Origin: Nitrospinae bacterium RIFCSPLOWO2_12_39_16
GTDB taxonomy: Bacteria > Nitrospinota > Nitrospinia > UBA9942
DNA length: 23,863 nucleotides
NCBI GenBank assembly: GCA_001805005.1
Contig: MHDO01000103.1
Coordinates: 1-23,863, forward strand
Direction of reading: 5' to 3'
Shown here: positions 1 through 6,428 of the stretch, in pieces
How positions within the stretch are numbered: position 1 is the stretch's first letter
Layout of the letters: every line of letters starts with the position of its first letter
Notes under the pieces: generated by a model
What the model was told of the DNA's origin: nothing
Seen by the model: the letters and a program-made list of their open reading frames with translations, nothing else
Databases searched by the model: none
Translations under genes and position numbers: made by a program

Positions 1-1
1 C

Positions 2-103
2 GATTGTCTTATAAATGCCACTGCCATAGTCAAAGGGCATAAAATAGCAACCAGAAATAAAGCTCATTACCCGGATAAAAAGATAATATGGAAACATTCG
101 TAG
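2..103 (+). CDS. PIN-domain (VapC-like) toxin, C-terminal part only
   Basis: The gene runs in from the left edge; 33 codons remain before TAG at 101-103. The peptide begins DCLINATAIVKGHKIATRN, which fits the end of a PIN domain: the D-x-L-I-x-A-T-A helix carrying an acidic metal ligand, then the strand ending in T-R-N. PIN toxins of VapC type are Mg-dependent RNases, normally paired with a small antitoxin encoded just upstream, which is outside the window. It lies next to another toxin-antitoxin pair (393-1258). The family call rests on one short motif, so it is moderately sure; whether the full gene is intact cannot be seen. Confidence 0.6.
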   Translation, partial: DCLINATAIVKGHKIATRNKAHYPDKKIIWKHS

Positions 104-160
104 AGATGCACTTGATAGCAGATTGATTGTAAGGTTGCAGAATAAATGAGCGTAAACATT

Positions 161-217
161 TTCAGGAGAGGATAGCTCCTGAATTAGAACCCCTGTTTAT
201 CTATTGATAGACAGGGG
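161..217 (+). terminator. Two tandem hairpins after the PIN gene
   Basis: The first hairpin pairs TTCAGGAG (161-168) with CTCCTGAA (176-183). The second pairs 190-201 with 206-217 over 12 bp, including one G-U, with a TATT loop and a CCCCTGT/ACAGGGG base. Neither has a run of T after it, so they are weak intrinsic terminators at best; together they separate the PIN gene from the next promoter. The rest of 104-326 shows no gene. Confidence 0.4.
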
Positions 218-326
218 CTTCATAACTGCTAATTTATCCAATACACGAATTGGCTGTTAAGATTTTGGAAAGAAAATAGTAAATACAGGACTCACTATTT
301 AGAATATTGGTCAGGGAAAAAATACC

Positions 327-354
327 TTGACAATATTTTTTTATCTATTAAAAT
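327..354 (+). promoter_or_regulatory. Sigma70-type promoter of the MerR-HicB/HicA operon
   Basis: TTGACA (327-332), 16-nt spacer, TAAAAT (349-354). A strong ribosome binding site AAGGAGG lies at 378-384, 8 nt before the ATG at 393. The antitoxin with its MerR head is the obvious candidate autorepressor, but no clear dyad is visible between the elements. Confidence 0.65.
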
Positions 355-392
355 ACGCTCATGTTTATATTCATACAAAGGAGGGTTAAATT

Positions 393-1028
393 ATGGCATA
401 TAATACGAATACCATTATCAAGATAACAGGGCTTACACAGAGGCAGGTTGATTACTGGGACAGAACACACTTTATTAAACCATCTGTCAAAGAGGCATCT
501 GGTTACGGAACTGCAAGGCTTTACTCATTTCAAGACCTTGTTCAGTTAAAAGTAGCAAAGACACTTATTGACAAAGGGGTATCACTCCAGAAGATAAGGA
601 AGGCTATCACATACCTAAAAAAGAATTTCCCTGATATAGAGAAACCATTAGCAGAGATGAGGTTTTTAACTGATACTGAAACTATCTTTGCCTTAACAGA
701 TAAAAAGGGAGTTATCCTCGATACCCTATCAAAAGGGCAGATGGTCTTTGCTGTAGCTATAGGGGAATTGATAGAGGAGCTAAAAGGAGAGGTAAATAAA
801 ATAAGTCAGGACAGGAGGTATAAAGTATCTGTGAAAGGTAAGACCTATGATGTTATCCTGCATCCAGATTTAGAGGAAGGTGGCTTTTGGGTAGAGTGTC
901 CAGCACTTCCCGGCTGTGCATCACAGGGAGATACAGTAGAAGAAGCCTTAATGATGATTAAGGATGCCATAATAGGACACCTTGAGGTAATAGCAGAGAA
1001 GGGTAAAAAGAGAAAGGCAGCAGCATAA
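393..1028 (+). CDS. MerR-HTH / HicB fusion antitoxin
   Basis: A 211-aa protein with two recognisable parts. Residues about 7-75 form a MerR-type winged helix (TGLTQRQVDYWDRT, then a wing with GYGTARLYSFQDL, then the KTLIDKGVSLQKIRKAI helices). Residues about 140-205 form a HicB fold (YKVSVKGKTYDVILHPD, then GGFWVECPALPGCASQGDT, then EEALMMIKDAI). The middle, 80-140, is a helical linker. HicB proteins neutralise HicA RNases, and most carry a C-terminal RHH or HTH DNA-binding domain; here a MerR head sits at the N terminus instead. The stop overlaps the start of hicA by one base (TAATG), so the two are translationally coupled. Likely autoregulatory. Both domain calls are sure; the combined function is inference. 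Confidence 0.85.
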   Translation: MAYNTNTIIKITGLTQRQVDYWDRTHFIKPSVKEASGYGTARLYSFQDLVQLKVAKTLIDKGVSLQKIRKAITYLKKNFPDIEKPLAEMRFLTDTETIFALTDKKGVILDTLSKGQMVFAVAIGELIEELKGEVNKISQDRRYKVSVKGKTYDVILHPDLEEGGFWVECPALPGCASQGDTVEEALMMIKDAIIGHLEVIAEKGKKRKAAA

Positions 1029-1258
1029 TGGCTGGACTGCATAACCTTAAGCCTGACAGAGTTGTAAAGGCTTTTATAAGGGCTGGCTGGAAACATGAAG
1101 GGCAGAGGGGCAGCCATGTAAAGCTGTCAAAAGAAGGAAACCCTAACATTCTTTCAATCCCTGTGCATAAGGGAAAGTCAATAAAGCAGGGGTTATTGAG
1201 AGACCAGATAAAGAAAGCAGGCTTAACAGTGGATGAATTTTTAGAGTATTACAGATAG
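1028..1258 (+). CDS. hicA: HicA-family mRNA interferase toxin
   Basis: A 76-aa protein of the YcfA/HicA double-stranded-RNA-binding-like fold. The family signature is present: an N-terminal helix (VVKAFIRAGW), the strand with the GSH motif (G28-S29-H30, the catalytic histidine of the family), the IPVHKGKSIKQGLLRDQIKKAGL segment and the terminal DEFLEYYR. Known members cleave mRNA and are held inactive by HicB. It overlaps the antitoxin stop by one base. In most hicAB loci the toxin comes first; here it is second. Length is normal and the catalytic residue is kept, so the toxin is probably active. Confidence 0.9.
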   Translation: MAGLHNLKPDRVVKAFIRAGWKHEGQRGSHVKLSKEGNPNILSIPVHKGKSIKQGLLRDQIKKAGLTVDEFLEYYR

Positions 1259-1331
1259 AGAAGTTAGCACACCAGAAAAATCATAGCTCTTAACAACTTT
1301 CACAGGAGGCTGTAGAGAATATATTAACAAA

Positions 1332-1604
1332 ATGGAAAAAGAAGATTATTTTAAATGGTTTTCAAAAAAAGATATTACAATAGATGAAGCATCATATCTT
1401 TGGTTTGGTGTAAATCCATATAATCCCGAAGGATTAACCCCAGACCTCATTACTAAAATTTCTATAATAAAGAAAAGACTTACAGAGGCATATGAATTAG
1501 GCAAAATAGGGTTATTGAATCTACATCAGCTTACTAATAGTAAATCAAATATAGGGGTGCAGTCCACCCAAATTGAGATAGTTGATAGTGCTTTAATCCA
1601 TTAA
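1332..1604 (+). CDS. Hypothetical protein, 90 aa
   Basis: Not recognised. The N terminus (DYFKWFSKKDITIDEASYLW) followed by FGVNP resembles short 'x-T-x-x-E-A-x-x-L-W-x-G-x-x-P' openings seen in uncharacterised accessory-genome proteins; no catalytic motif is visible and the last 30 residues are low in hydrophobic pattern. An AGGAGG at 1304-1309 is about 22 nt before the ATG, too far for normal use, and no better start is in frame. It sits between the HicA gene and the 3' end of tRNA-His, a typical place for island cargo, and may be a truncated remnant. Confidence 0.45.
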   Translation: MEKEDYFKWFSKKDITIDEASYLWFGVNPYNPEGLTPDLITKISIIKKRLTEAYELGKIGLLNLHQLTNSKSNIGVQSTQIEIVDSALIH

Positions 1605-1703
1605 TAGATAAGGGTTTGGAGGATGGTAATATTTAAAAGGCTTGATAATATTAAGTTTGAAAGATACGAGGGTTATAAACCCCATAATATATTAGGCTTA
1701 AAA

Positions 1704-1781
1704 TGGGGTGAGCGAAGGGGCTTGAACCCTCAGCCTCTGGAGCCACAGTCCAGTGCTCTAACCAGTTGAGCTACGCTCACC
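1704..1781 (-). tRNA. tRNA-His (GTG anticodon)
   Basis: Read on the - strand this folds as a full cloverleaf: acceptor GTGAGCG/CGCTCAC, D stem GCTC/GAGC, anticodon stem CTGGA/TCCAG with loop CTGTGGC (anticodon at 1744-1746), variable loop, and T arm with TTCAAGC. The histidine-specific extra G at position -1 (1781) faces discriminator C73 (1707), and CCA is encoded (1704-1706). Its 3' end points to the HicAB side, the usual side for island insertion. Confidence 0.97.
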
Positions 1782-1794
1782 ATTGATTTAAGCT

Positions 1795-1823
1795 AATTTA
1801 TCCAATTTTAGCCTGTCTGTCAA
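1795..1823 (-). promoter_or_regulatory. Promoter of tRNA-His
   Basis: On the - strand, TTGACA (complement of 1818-1823), a 17-nt spacer, and TAAATT (complement of 1795-1800), placing the transcription start about 7 nt before the tRNA 5' end. The -35 box is perfect. Confidence 0.7.
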
Positions 1824-1858
1824 GTTCAGAGTCACTTATGATTTTTATAAGTCTTGAC

Positions 1859-1864
1859 TATAAT
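1859..1864 (+). promoter_or_regulatory. Possible -10 box of the proline dehydrogenase gene
   Basis: A perfect TATAAT lies 26 nt before the ATG at 1890; the -35 region at 1836-1841 (TTATGA) is poor. TTGACT at 1854-1859 could alternatively be a -35 box for AATAGA at 1876-1881, which would give an almost leaderless message. No ribosome binding site is seen before the ATG. Confidence 0.35.
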
Positions 1865-1889
1865 ACCCTCATTCTAATAGACTTCTGTT

Positions 1890-2741
1890 ATGAATATTCT
1901 TCTCTATCTGGCAAAGAGGTTTATTGCAGGGGAGACCTTTGAACAGGCAAAAGAGGTTGTAAAGAGGTTAAATGACAGAGGATTTCTCGTCACGATAGAT
2001 ATTTTGGGTGAGAGTGTTACAAATAAAGAACAGGCTGAGAAGGCGAGGGATTCCTATATTGAACTATTGAAAAATATAAATACACTTGGATTAAATTCCA
2101 ATGTCTCTCTAAAACTGACACAGATGGGGCTTGATATTGATGATTCATACTGCCATGAAAATGTTATTAAGATTATAAAAACAGCAGTTGAATATAAGAA
2201 TTTTGTAAGAATAGATATGGAGGGTTCCAGATATACCCAGAGGACTATTGATATATTTAAAGAGGTTCATAGGGTCTATCCTCAAAATATAGGGATGGTA
2301 ATCCAGTCGTATCTCTACCGCAGCAAAAAAGATGCAGAACATGCAATAGAAAATCAACATTACATAAGGTTATGCAAAGGGGCATATAAAGAGCTTCCTG
2401 ATATTGCCTTTCCTGATAAAAAGGATGTGAATAAAAACTTTGAAGAAATGACTAAGGAGTTACTTTTAAAGGGGAATTATCCTGCAATTGCCACCCATGA
2501 TGAAAAATTGATTGATATTGCAAAAAACTTTGCAATAGAGAATGGCATATCAAAGGACAAATTTGAATTTCAGATGCTCTACGGCATAAGGAGAGATCTA
2601 CAGGAAAGATTAATTACTGAGGGATATAGAGTCAGAATCTATGTCCCCTATGGGACATACTGGATACCATACACCATAAGAAGAATCAGGGAGAGAAAGG
2701 AGAATCTCTGGTTTGTCCTTAGAAATATTTTCAGGAGATAG
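1890..2741 (+). CDS. Proline dehydrogenase, monofunctional
   Basis: A 283-aa FAD-dependent (beta/alpha)8-barrel enzyme that oxidises L-proline to pyrroline-5-carboxylate and passes electrons to the quinone pool at the membrane. ProDH signatures in order: SLKLTQMG (73-80), RIDMEGS (107-113), IQSYLYR (138-144), RLCKGAYKE (160-168), THD (202-204), FQMLYGIR (227-234) and RRIRERKEN (264-272), the last holding the substrate-carboxylate arginines. Slightly short of the usual 300 or so because the N-terminal helical arm is reduced; an in-frame TAG 12 nt before the ATG rules out an earlier start. No pyrroline-5-carboxylate dehydrogenase is adjacent, so the second step must be encoded elsewhere. No ribosome binding site precedes the ATG. 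Confidence 0.93.
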   Translation: MNILLYLAKRFIAGETFEQAKEVVKRLNDRGFLVTIDILGESVTNKEQAEKARDSYIELLKNINTLGLNSNVSLKLTQMGLDIDDSYCHENVIKIIKTAVEYKNFVRIDMEGSRYTQRTIDIFKEVHRVYPQNIGMVIQSYLYRSKKDAEHAIENQHYIRLCKGAYKELPDIAFPDKKDVNKNFEEMTKELLLKGNYPAIATHDEKLIDIAKNFAIENGISKDKFEFQMLYGIRRDLQERLITEGYRVRIYVPYGTYWIPYTIRRIRERKENLWFVLRNIFRR

Positions 2742-2754
2742 GGAAGATACTATT

Positions 2755-2839
2755 AACCACCGATGAACACAGATAGACACAGATATAAAGAAGAATTTAA
2801 AAATAACTTATCTGTGAAAATCTGTGTGTATCTGTGGTT
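2755..2839 (+). repeat. Palindromic repeat, 'CACAGAT' family, overlapping the next gene start
   Basis: Left arm 2755-2784 is built of CACAGAT units (AACCACCGATGAACACAGAT and on), and right arm 2810-2839 is its imperfect reverse complement, ending ATCTGTGGTT. The arms are separated by an A+T-rich loop. It begins 13 nt after the proline dehydrogenase stop and contains the predicted start of the following ORF. The same family occurs inside sco (10833-10940). Confidence 0.85.
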
Positions 2840-3542
2840 GCAAATTAGTTTCTTAGCCTTTTCATCGGCTGCAGTTGAAGTATTTGCAGACGACGAGGAT
2901 AGTAAACTTGCAATACCATTTAAGTCTATTCCTGCAAAGGATAGAGATATGCTTCAAAAGATTATCAATAAAGAAAATGTATTCCTCAAATGGAGAGACG
3001 AAGATATTGAAACCAGCACTACTATCTTTAATTATCTCCTTGACAGACCCGTCCTGATATCAACAATTTTAACTGAACTTGTCATTGCCAGCTATCAGAT
3101 TGAAAAGAATGATGGCCTTTTTAAATATGATGATGGTCATGGTTTTACAGGCGGCTTAAAGATACTCTATAAAAAAGATAGAGAAAAAATATATCAAGGA
3201 AATTATATTTATACAACAGGTGTTGGAGTGCCAGTCAGATTATCAGGAGAGTGGGTATTAATATTAAAATACGAAGAGAAGAATGAGTTATTAGAAATTG
3301 ATATAGACCTCTATTTAACCCAGGGGGATGAAGGTGTTGGAAGGATAGCAAAAGACCTCCCCTTTATTTTAAAATCTATTATGGCTGAAAAAGTAGATTC
3401 CTATATTTCGTCAGTAAGGGAACTCTCTGAGTTGATTCATAGCGACCCTGAAGATGCATATGATAGGTTAAAGGAGAGTGGCGAAATAAAAGATAGAGAT
3501 TTAAGGGAATTTAAGAAAATAATTTTAAACAATAACAGGTAA
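2763..3542 (+). CDS. Predicted exported protein, unknown function
   Basis: A 259-aa ORF, family not recognised. The first 26 codons are encoded by a palindromic repeat. Within it an in-frame GTG (2814) would start a convincing Sec signal peptide: short basic n-region, hydrophobic ICVYLWLQISFLAFSSAAV, then VFA|DD. Starting there rather than at the ATG seems more likely, giving 242 aa. The mature part is acidic and mixed alpha/beta, with a probable beta-rich centre (residues 120-190, GFTGGLKILYKKDREKIYQGNYIY) and a charged helical C terminus. No clear ribosome binding site precedes either start. It lies between proline dehydrogenase and the rhodanese-like gene, all on the + strand, without giving a functional hint. 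Confidence 0.7.
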   Translation: MNTDRHRYKEEFKNNLSVKICVYLWLQISFLAFSSAAVEVFADDEDSKLAIPFKSIPAKDRDMLQKIINKENVFLKWRDEDIETSTTIFNYLLDRPVLISTILTELVIASYQIEKNDGLFKYDDGHGFTGGLKILYKKDREKIYQGNYIYTTGVGVPVRLSGEWVLILKYEEKNELLEIDIDLYLTQGDEGVGRIAKDLPFILKSIMAEKVDSYISSVRELSELIHSDPEDAYDRLKESGEIKDRDLREFKKIILNNNR

Positions 3543-3622
3543 TATCCTCAAATTCTTTGATTTTCATTAAGGGATACTATAGAATGTGTCTCTAAATTAT
3601 TAACTATGAATAAGGAGATAAA

Positions 3623-4066
3623 ATGGACAGGAGAAAAAAGATATATCTTCAGTATGCAGCAATTTTTGTTTTAATCATGGTATTGGGCAGCATAAATTTT
3701 ATAATCAAGACATCAGATGTCTGGCGTGGCAATCTGACAAAATACGAGTACACCACATTAATGCCTAAAGAGCTTATGGATTTAGTGAATCAAAATTTAG
3801 AGCTTATCATTATTGATACAAGGATTAAGGAATACTTTAAAGAAGGGCATATCAAAGGCGCCTTAAACCTCTCCCATACAAATATGAAAACGATGAATAA
3901 AGTATTAAGAAAAGATATGTCAAAAGATATAGTCGTCTATTCTGAAGATGGCGAAATGGCTAAAAAAATCTGCAATATCCTGGCAAATCTTGGCTACAGT
4001 AAGATTAAGAATCTGCATGGTGGAATAAAGAATTGGATAGATTCAGGGGGAGAAGTTATCAAATAG
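3623..4066 (+). CDS. Membrane-anchored rhodanese-like protein, catalytic Cys replaced
   Basis: A 147-aa protein with one N-terminal membrane helix (residues 8-28) and a single rhodanese domain (45-145). Family features: IIIDTR (62-67), GHIKGALNL (75-83), the active-loop strand VVYSEDGE (104-111) and the closing HGGIKNW (132-138). The position normally held by the persulphide-forming cysteine (VVYC) is serine 107, so classical sulphurtransferase activity is not expected; a binding or sensing role is likelier. Topology puts the domain outside the cytoplasm. Good ribosome binding site (AAGGAGA, 4 nt before ATG). It converges on the - strand cytochrome b gene with one base between the stops. Confidence 0.85.
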   Translation: MDRRKKIYLQYAAIFVLIMVLGSINFIIKTSDVWRGNLTKYEYTTLMPKELMDLVNQNLELIIIDTRIKEYFKEGHIKGALNLSHTNMKTMNKVLRKDMSKDIVVYSEDGEMAKKICNILANLGYSKIKNLHGGIKNWIDSGGEVIK

Positions 4067-4067
4067 G

Positions 4068-6119
4068 TTACTCAATCTTTTGCCCCTCTGAAAAAATAGA
4101 AGATACATTCAGAATAAAAGTCCTTTCGGGTATTACCACAATCTCCTTTTCAATAAAATAATTAAATTGATTTGTATCCCTGGAATCCCTCATTTTAATT
4201 TTAATATAATGCCTCCCCGGGGAAACAGGTATCTCCTCATAGGCAAAGGTGGGTATATCCTTTCTAAGTCCTGCGGGATAATAGGTCTTAGATAATATAT
4301 TTTTATTATCCAATTCCAACTCTACATAAATAGGGAGCCTCTCCCTCTTCCCTATCATCCTCATTTTTGAAAATGGGGAGTTTGTTCTCCTCATATGTAT
4401 GAGTATGTCTTTCGTCTCCCTCTCTGTTAATTCTCTTTGTTCTGTTCTATGTTTGCCAGAGTACTTAAATGTAAATTTTATTAATGACATGCCTTTATTG
4501 TAAAAAGGATATTTTGGCATCTCTGATAAAAATAAGATACTGAACATAGATGCAATAATTACAAAAGAAATTACCGCTCCCCTTTTAAAGATGCTTCTTT
4601 CAACTAAAACTGATTTTCTAAACTCTGATTTCTTTTCCTCCAATCTGTAGGTATTAAGTTCTTTCTCAAAAAGGTTTATCTCTTCTCTGAGTTTATCTGC
4701 ATGTATAGATGAGAGCCAATATTCCCTTATTCTACTGCGGTCAATGTCCTTTTTTAATATCGGAGGCCTTTTGCCGTCAAACCTTGACTGAAGCCATGTA
4801 TTGCCTTCACGATAGTGGCAGTCACCATTTACACAACTCCAAATAAAGACACCATCTGCCCCTGAATCTAACCCATACTCAACAAATGAGGGATGAATCA
4901 TGCCGATGCATGGGAAAGAGGTTGTCTTTACATTCGGCATATCTTTGAATTCAACCTGTATCTCTCCTGTATTGATACTCTGTTCGCATATCAGCCCTAA
5001 AATCTTTGGTCTTTTGGTATCTGGAATTCCAGATAAAAGGCGGGTTATTTTTTCTTTAACCTGTATATCGGTTATACCATCCATCTTTATTGCATTGAAG
5101 TCACATGAACCCAAACAGATGCCGCATGCAGCACACCTTTCTATTTTTACAACAGCCTCCATTTTATAGGGGGAGTTATCTGTCCTCGGCTGCATATAGA
5201 TAGCCCCGTATGGGCAATCCTTATTGCACTGGTCGCATCCTGTGCAATTTTCCAATATTACCTCAGCAGGTGAAGGCCTATGCCTCTTTATCCACGGCAT
5301 TACAAAAAGTATCACTGTTAAACCAATAGTAAATGACCAGAATATAGTCTTTGGAAGGAGAGCTTTTATAGGAAATAAGAAAAAATAGAACCAATCAAAC
5401 GGAGCATCTATCGGTAATCTGCTCAGGTCTGCAGGCTGGACACTTACAGCAGGCTTAATTACAGACATGACGAAGAGTATGACTAATACAGAAATTGTGA
5501 TTACTTTAGGAGGCACAACAACAGGGCGTGAGCATCTCATAACATGGATACCCACAATGATAATCATTCCAAGAGGAAGGCTCAGGTGTAAAAAGTGCAG
5601 GACAAAAAATAGTAATTCACTCAATGTCTCATTACTGAGAAACGAGATAGAAAGGGGCTCTACAAAAAGATGGATATCATTCAGCAGTTCTGCTGTCTTT
5701 ACGGCAACAAGTTGTCCCCTCTCATCCCATACAAGCCAGTAGCCGGTAATTCCAATTATGAGTGTGACAATAAACAGCACAACACCCGAAACCCACGCCA
5801 GCCATCTGTAATGTCTGTATCTGCCGTTAAAATATTCCCGCAGTGTGTGGAGTGTGAGAAAGATTATCAAACCATCAGAGGCATATCTGTGGATACTCCT
5901 CATTATACCACCGGCATACCATTGGTCTTCGGTTAGGTATTGGATCGTCTGATAAGGATTAGCGGTTCTGAAAAAGATAAACAGGTATATACCGCTTCCT
6001 ATCAGGACAAAAAAGAGTATAGTAGATATTGCCCCGAGATAGTAAAGCGGATTATAGGCAGGAGAGAAATACCTGTTTGCCCAGTCTTCAATATAAAGGA
6101 ATATCTTCCGCCCTGACAG
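4068..6119 (-). CDS. Cytochrome b-diferredoxin-MvhD fusion protein, copy 1
   Basis: Paralogue of the 7751-9868 protein with the same architecture: cytochrome b with four haem-ligating histidines, a subunit IV-like membrane part (DAPFDWFYFFLFPIKALLP), two [4Fe-4S] motifs (CTGCDQCNKDCP and CAACGICLGSC), an MvhD domain (GLICEQS, FPCIGMIHPS, WSCVNGDCHYREG), one more membrane helix and a C-terminal domain in the periplasm. The first ATG (5903) would drop the first membrane helix. The frame stays open upstream to about 6190 and encodes IEDWANRYFSPAYNPLYYLG, matching copy 2, but contains no ATG, GTG or TTG. The start given is CTG 6119, preceded by AAAGG; ATT 6164 or 6170 (after AAAGGG), or frameshifting from the DUF2249 gene, are alternatives. 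Last gene of the - strand run. Confidence 0.85.
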   Translation of the reverse strand: MSGRKIFLYIEDWANRYFSPAYNPLYYLGAISTILFFVLIGSGIYLFIFFRTANPYQTIQYLTEDQWYAGGIMRSIHRYASDGLIIFLTLHTLREYFNGRYRHYRWLAWVSGVVLFIVTLIIGITGYWLVWDERGQLVAVKTAELLNDIHLFVEPLSISFLSNETLSELLFFVLHFLHLSLPLGMIIIVGIHVMRCSRPVVVPPKVITISVLVILFVMSVIKPAVSVQPADLSRLPIDAPFDWFYFFLFPIKALLPKTIFWSFTIGLTVILFVMPWIKRHRPSPAEVILENCTGCDQCNKDCPYGAIYMQPRTDNSPYKMEAVVKIERCAACGICLGSCDFNAIKMDGITDIQVKEKITRLLSGIPDTKRPKILGLICEQSINTGEIQVEFKDMPNVKTTSFPCIGMIHPSFVEYGLDSGADGVFIWSCVNGDCHYREGNTWLQSRFDGKRPPILKKDIDRSRIREYWLSSIHADKLREEINLFEKELNTYRLEEKKSEFRKSVLVERSIFKRGAVISFVIIASMFSILFLSEMPKYPFYNKGMSLIKFTFKYSGKHRTEQRELTERETKDILIHMRRTNSPFSKMRMIGKRERLPIYVELELDNKNILSKTYYPAGLRKDIPTFAYEEIPVSPGRHYIKIKMRDSRDTNQFNYFIEKEIVVIPERTFILNVSSIFSEGQKIE

Positions 6120-6180
6120 GTAGCCTTTGTGATACGATTCTAATTTTTGGCGCTTTGCTGGAATGAAAATAAAAATCCCT

Positions 6181-6414
6181 TTAAACCTTTTTTATATTTA
6201 CAGACCAATCCTTTGGGCCCTTCTGCTCATATTCCCATTTAAACTGGTTTTTAAACTCAGCCTCAAACTGATAATACAAAGGCTTCGGGTCATGGTCGTT
6301 TATAATCTTTAAGGTCTCACCTGATTTTAACTCATCCCATAACTGGAATATTTTAGCATGTCTTTCATAAGGCGGCATAGTCCTTAAATCAAGTGTATGT
6401 ATCCCGTTAGACAA
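6181..6414 (-). CDS. DUF2249 protein
   Basis: About 77 aa, a complete DUF2249 domain: LDLRTMPPYERHAKIFQLWDEL, then GETLKIINDHDPKPLYYQFEAE, then FKWEYEQKGPKDWSVNIKKV. The function of the family is not settled; members often occur beside NO- and nitrite-respiration genes, which fits here. A longer frame begins with GTG 6423, but that GTG lies inside the ribosome binding site GGAGGTGAT, so TTG 6414 at proper spacing is preferred. The site itself abuts the stop of the NuoF-like gene, implying tight coupling. The end of this gene, AAAAAAGGTTTAA, leads into the cytochrome b copy 1 frame without a normal start. Confidence 0.85.
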   Translation of the reverse strand: MSNGIHTLDLRTMPPYERHAKIFQLWDELKSGETLKIINDHDPKPLYYQFEAEFKNQFKWEYEQKGPKDWSVNIKKV

Positions 6415-6428
6415 ATTTATCACCTCCT

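Noticed and set aside
1623..1770. A + strand ORF starting after the 90-aa gene
   Set aside because: It runs through the tRNA-His gene in antisense and its ATG directly abuts the GGAGG, so it is not a likely gene.
6184..6195. A AAA AAG in the DUF2249 gene as a dnaX-type -1 frameshift site feeding cytochrome b copy 1
   Set aside because: The -1 frame soon meets TAG; the cytochrome frame is reached only by a +1 (or -2) shift.
6415..6423. GTG 6423 as the DUF2249 start
   Set aside because: The GTG is part of GGAGGTGAT, the ribosome binding site; TTG 6414 is better placed.
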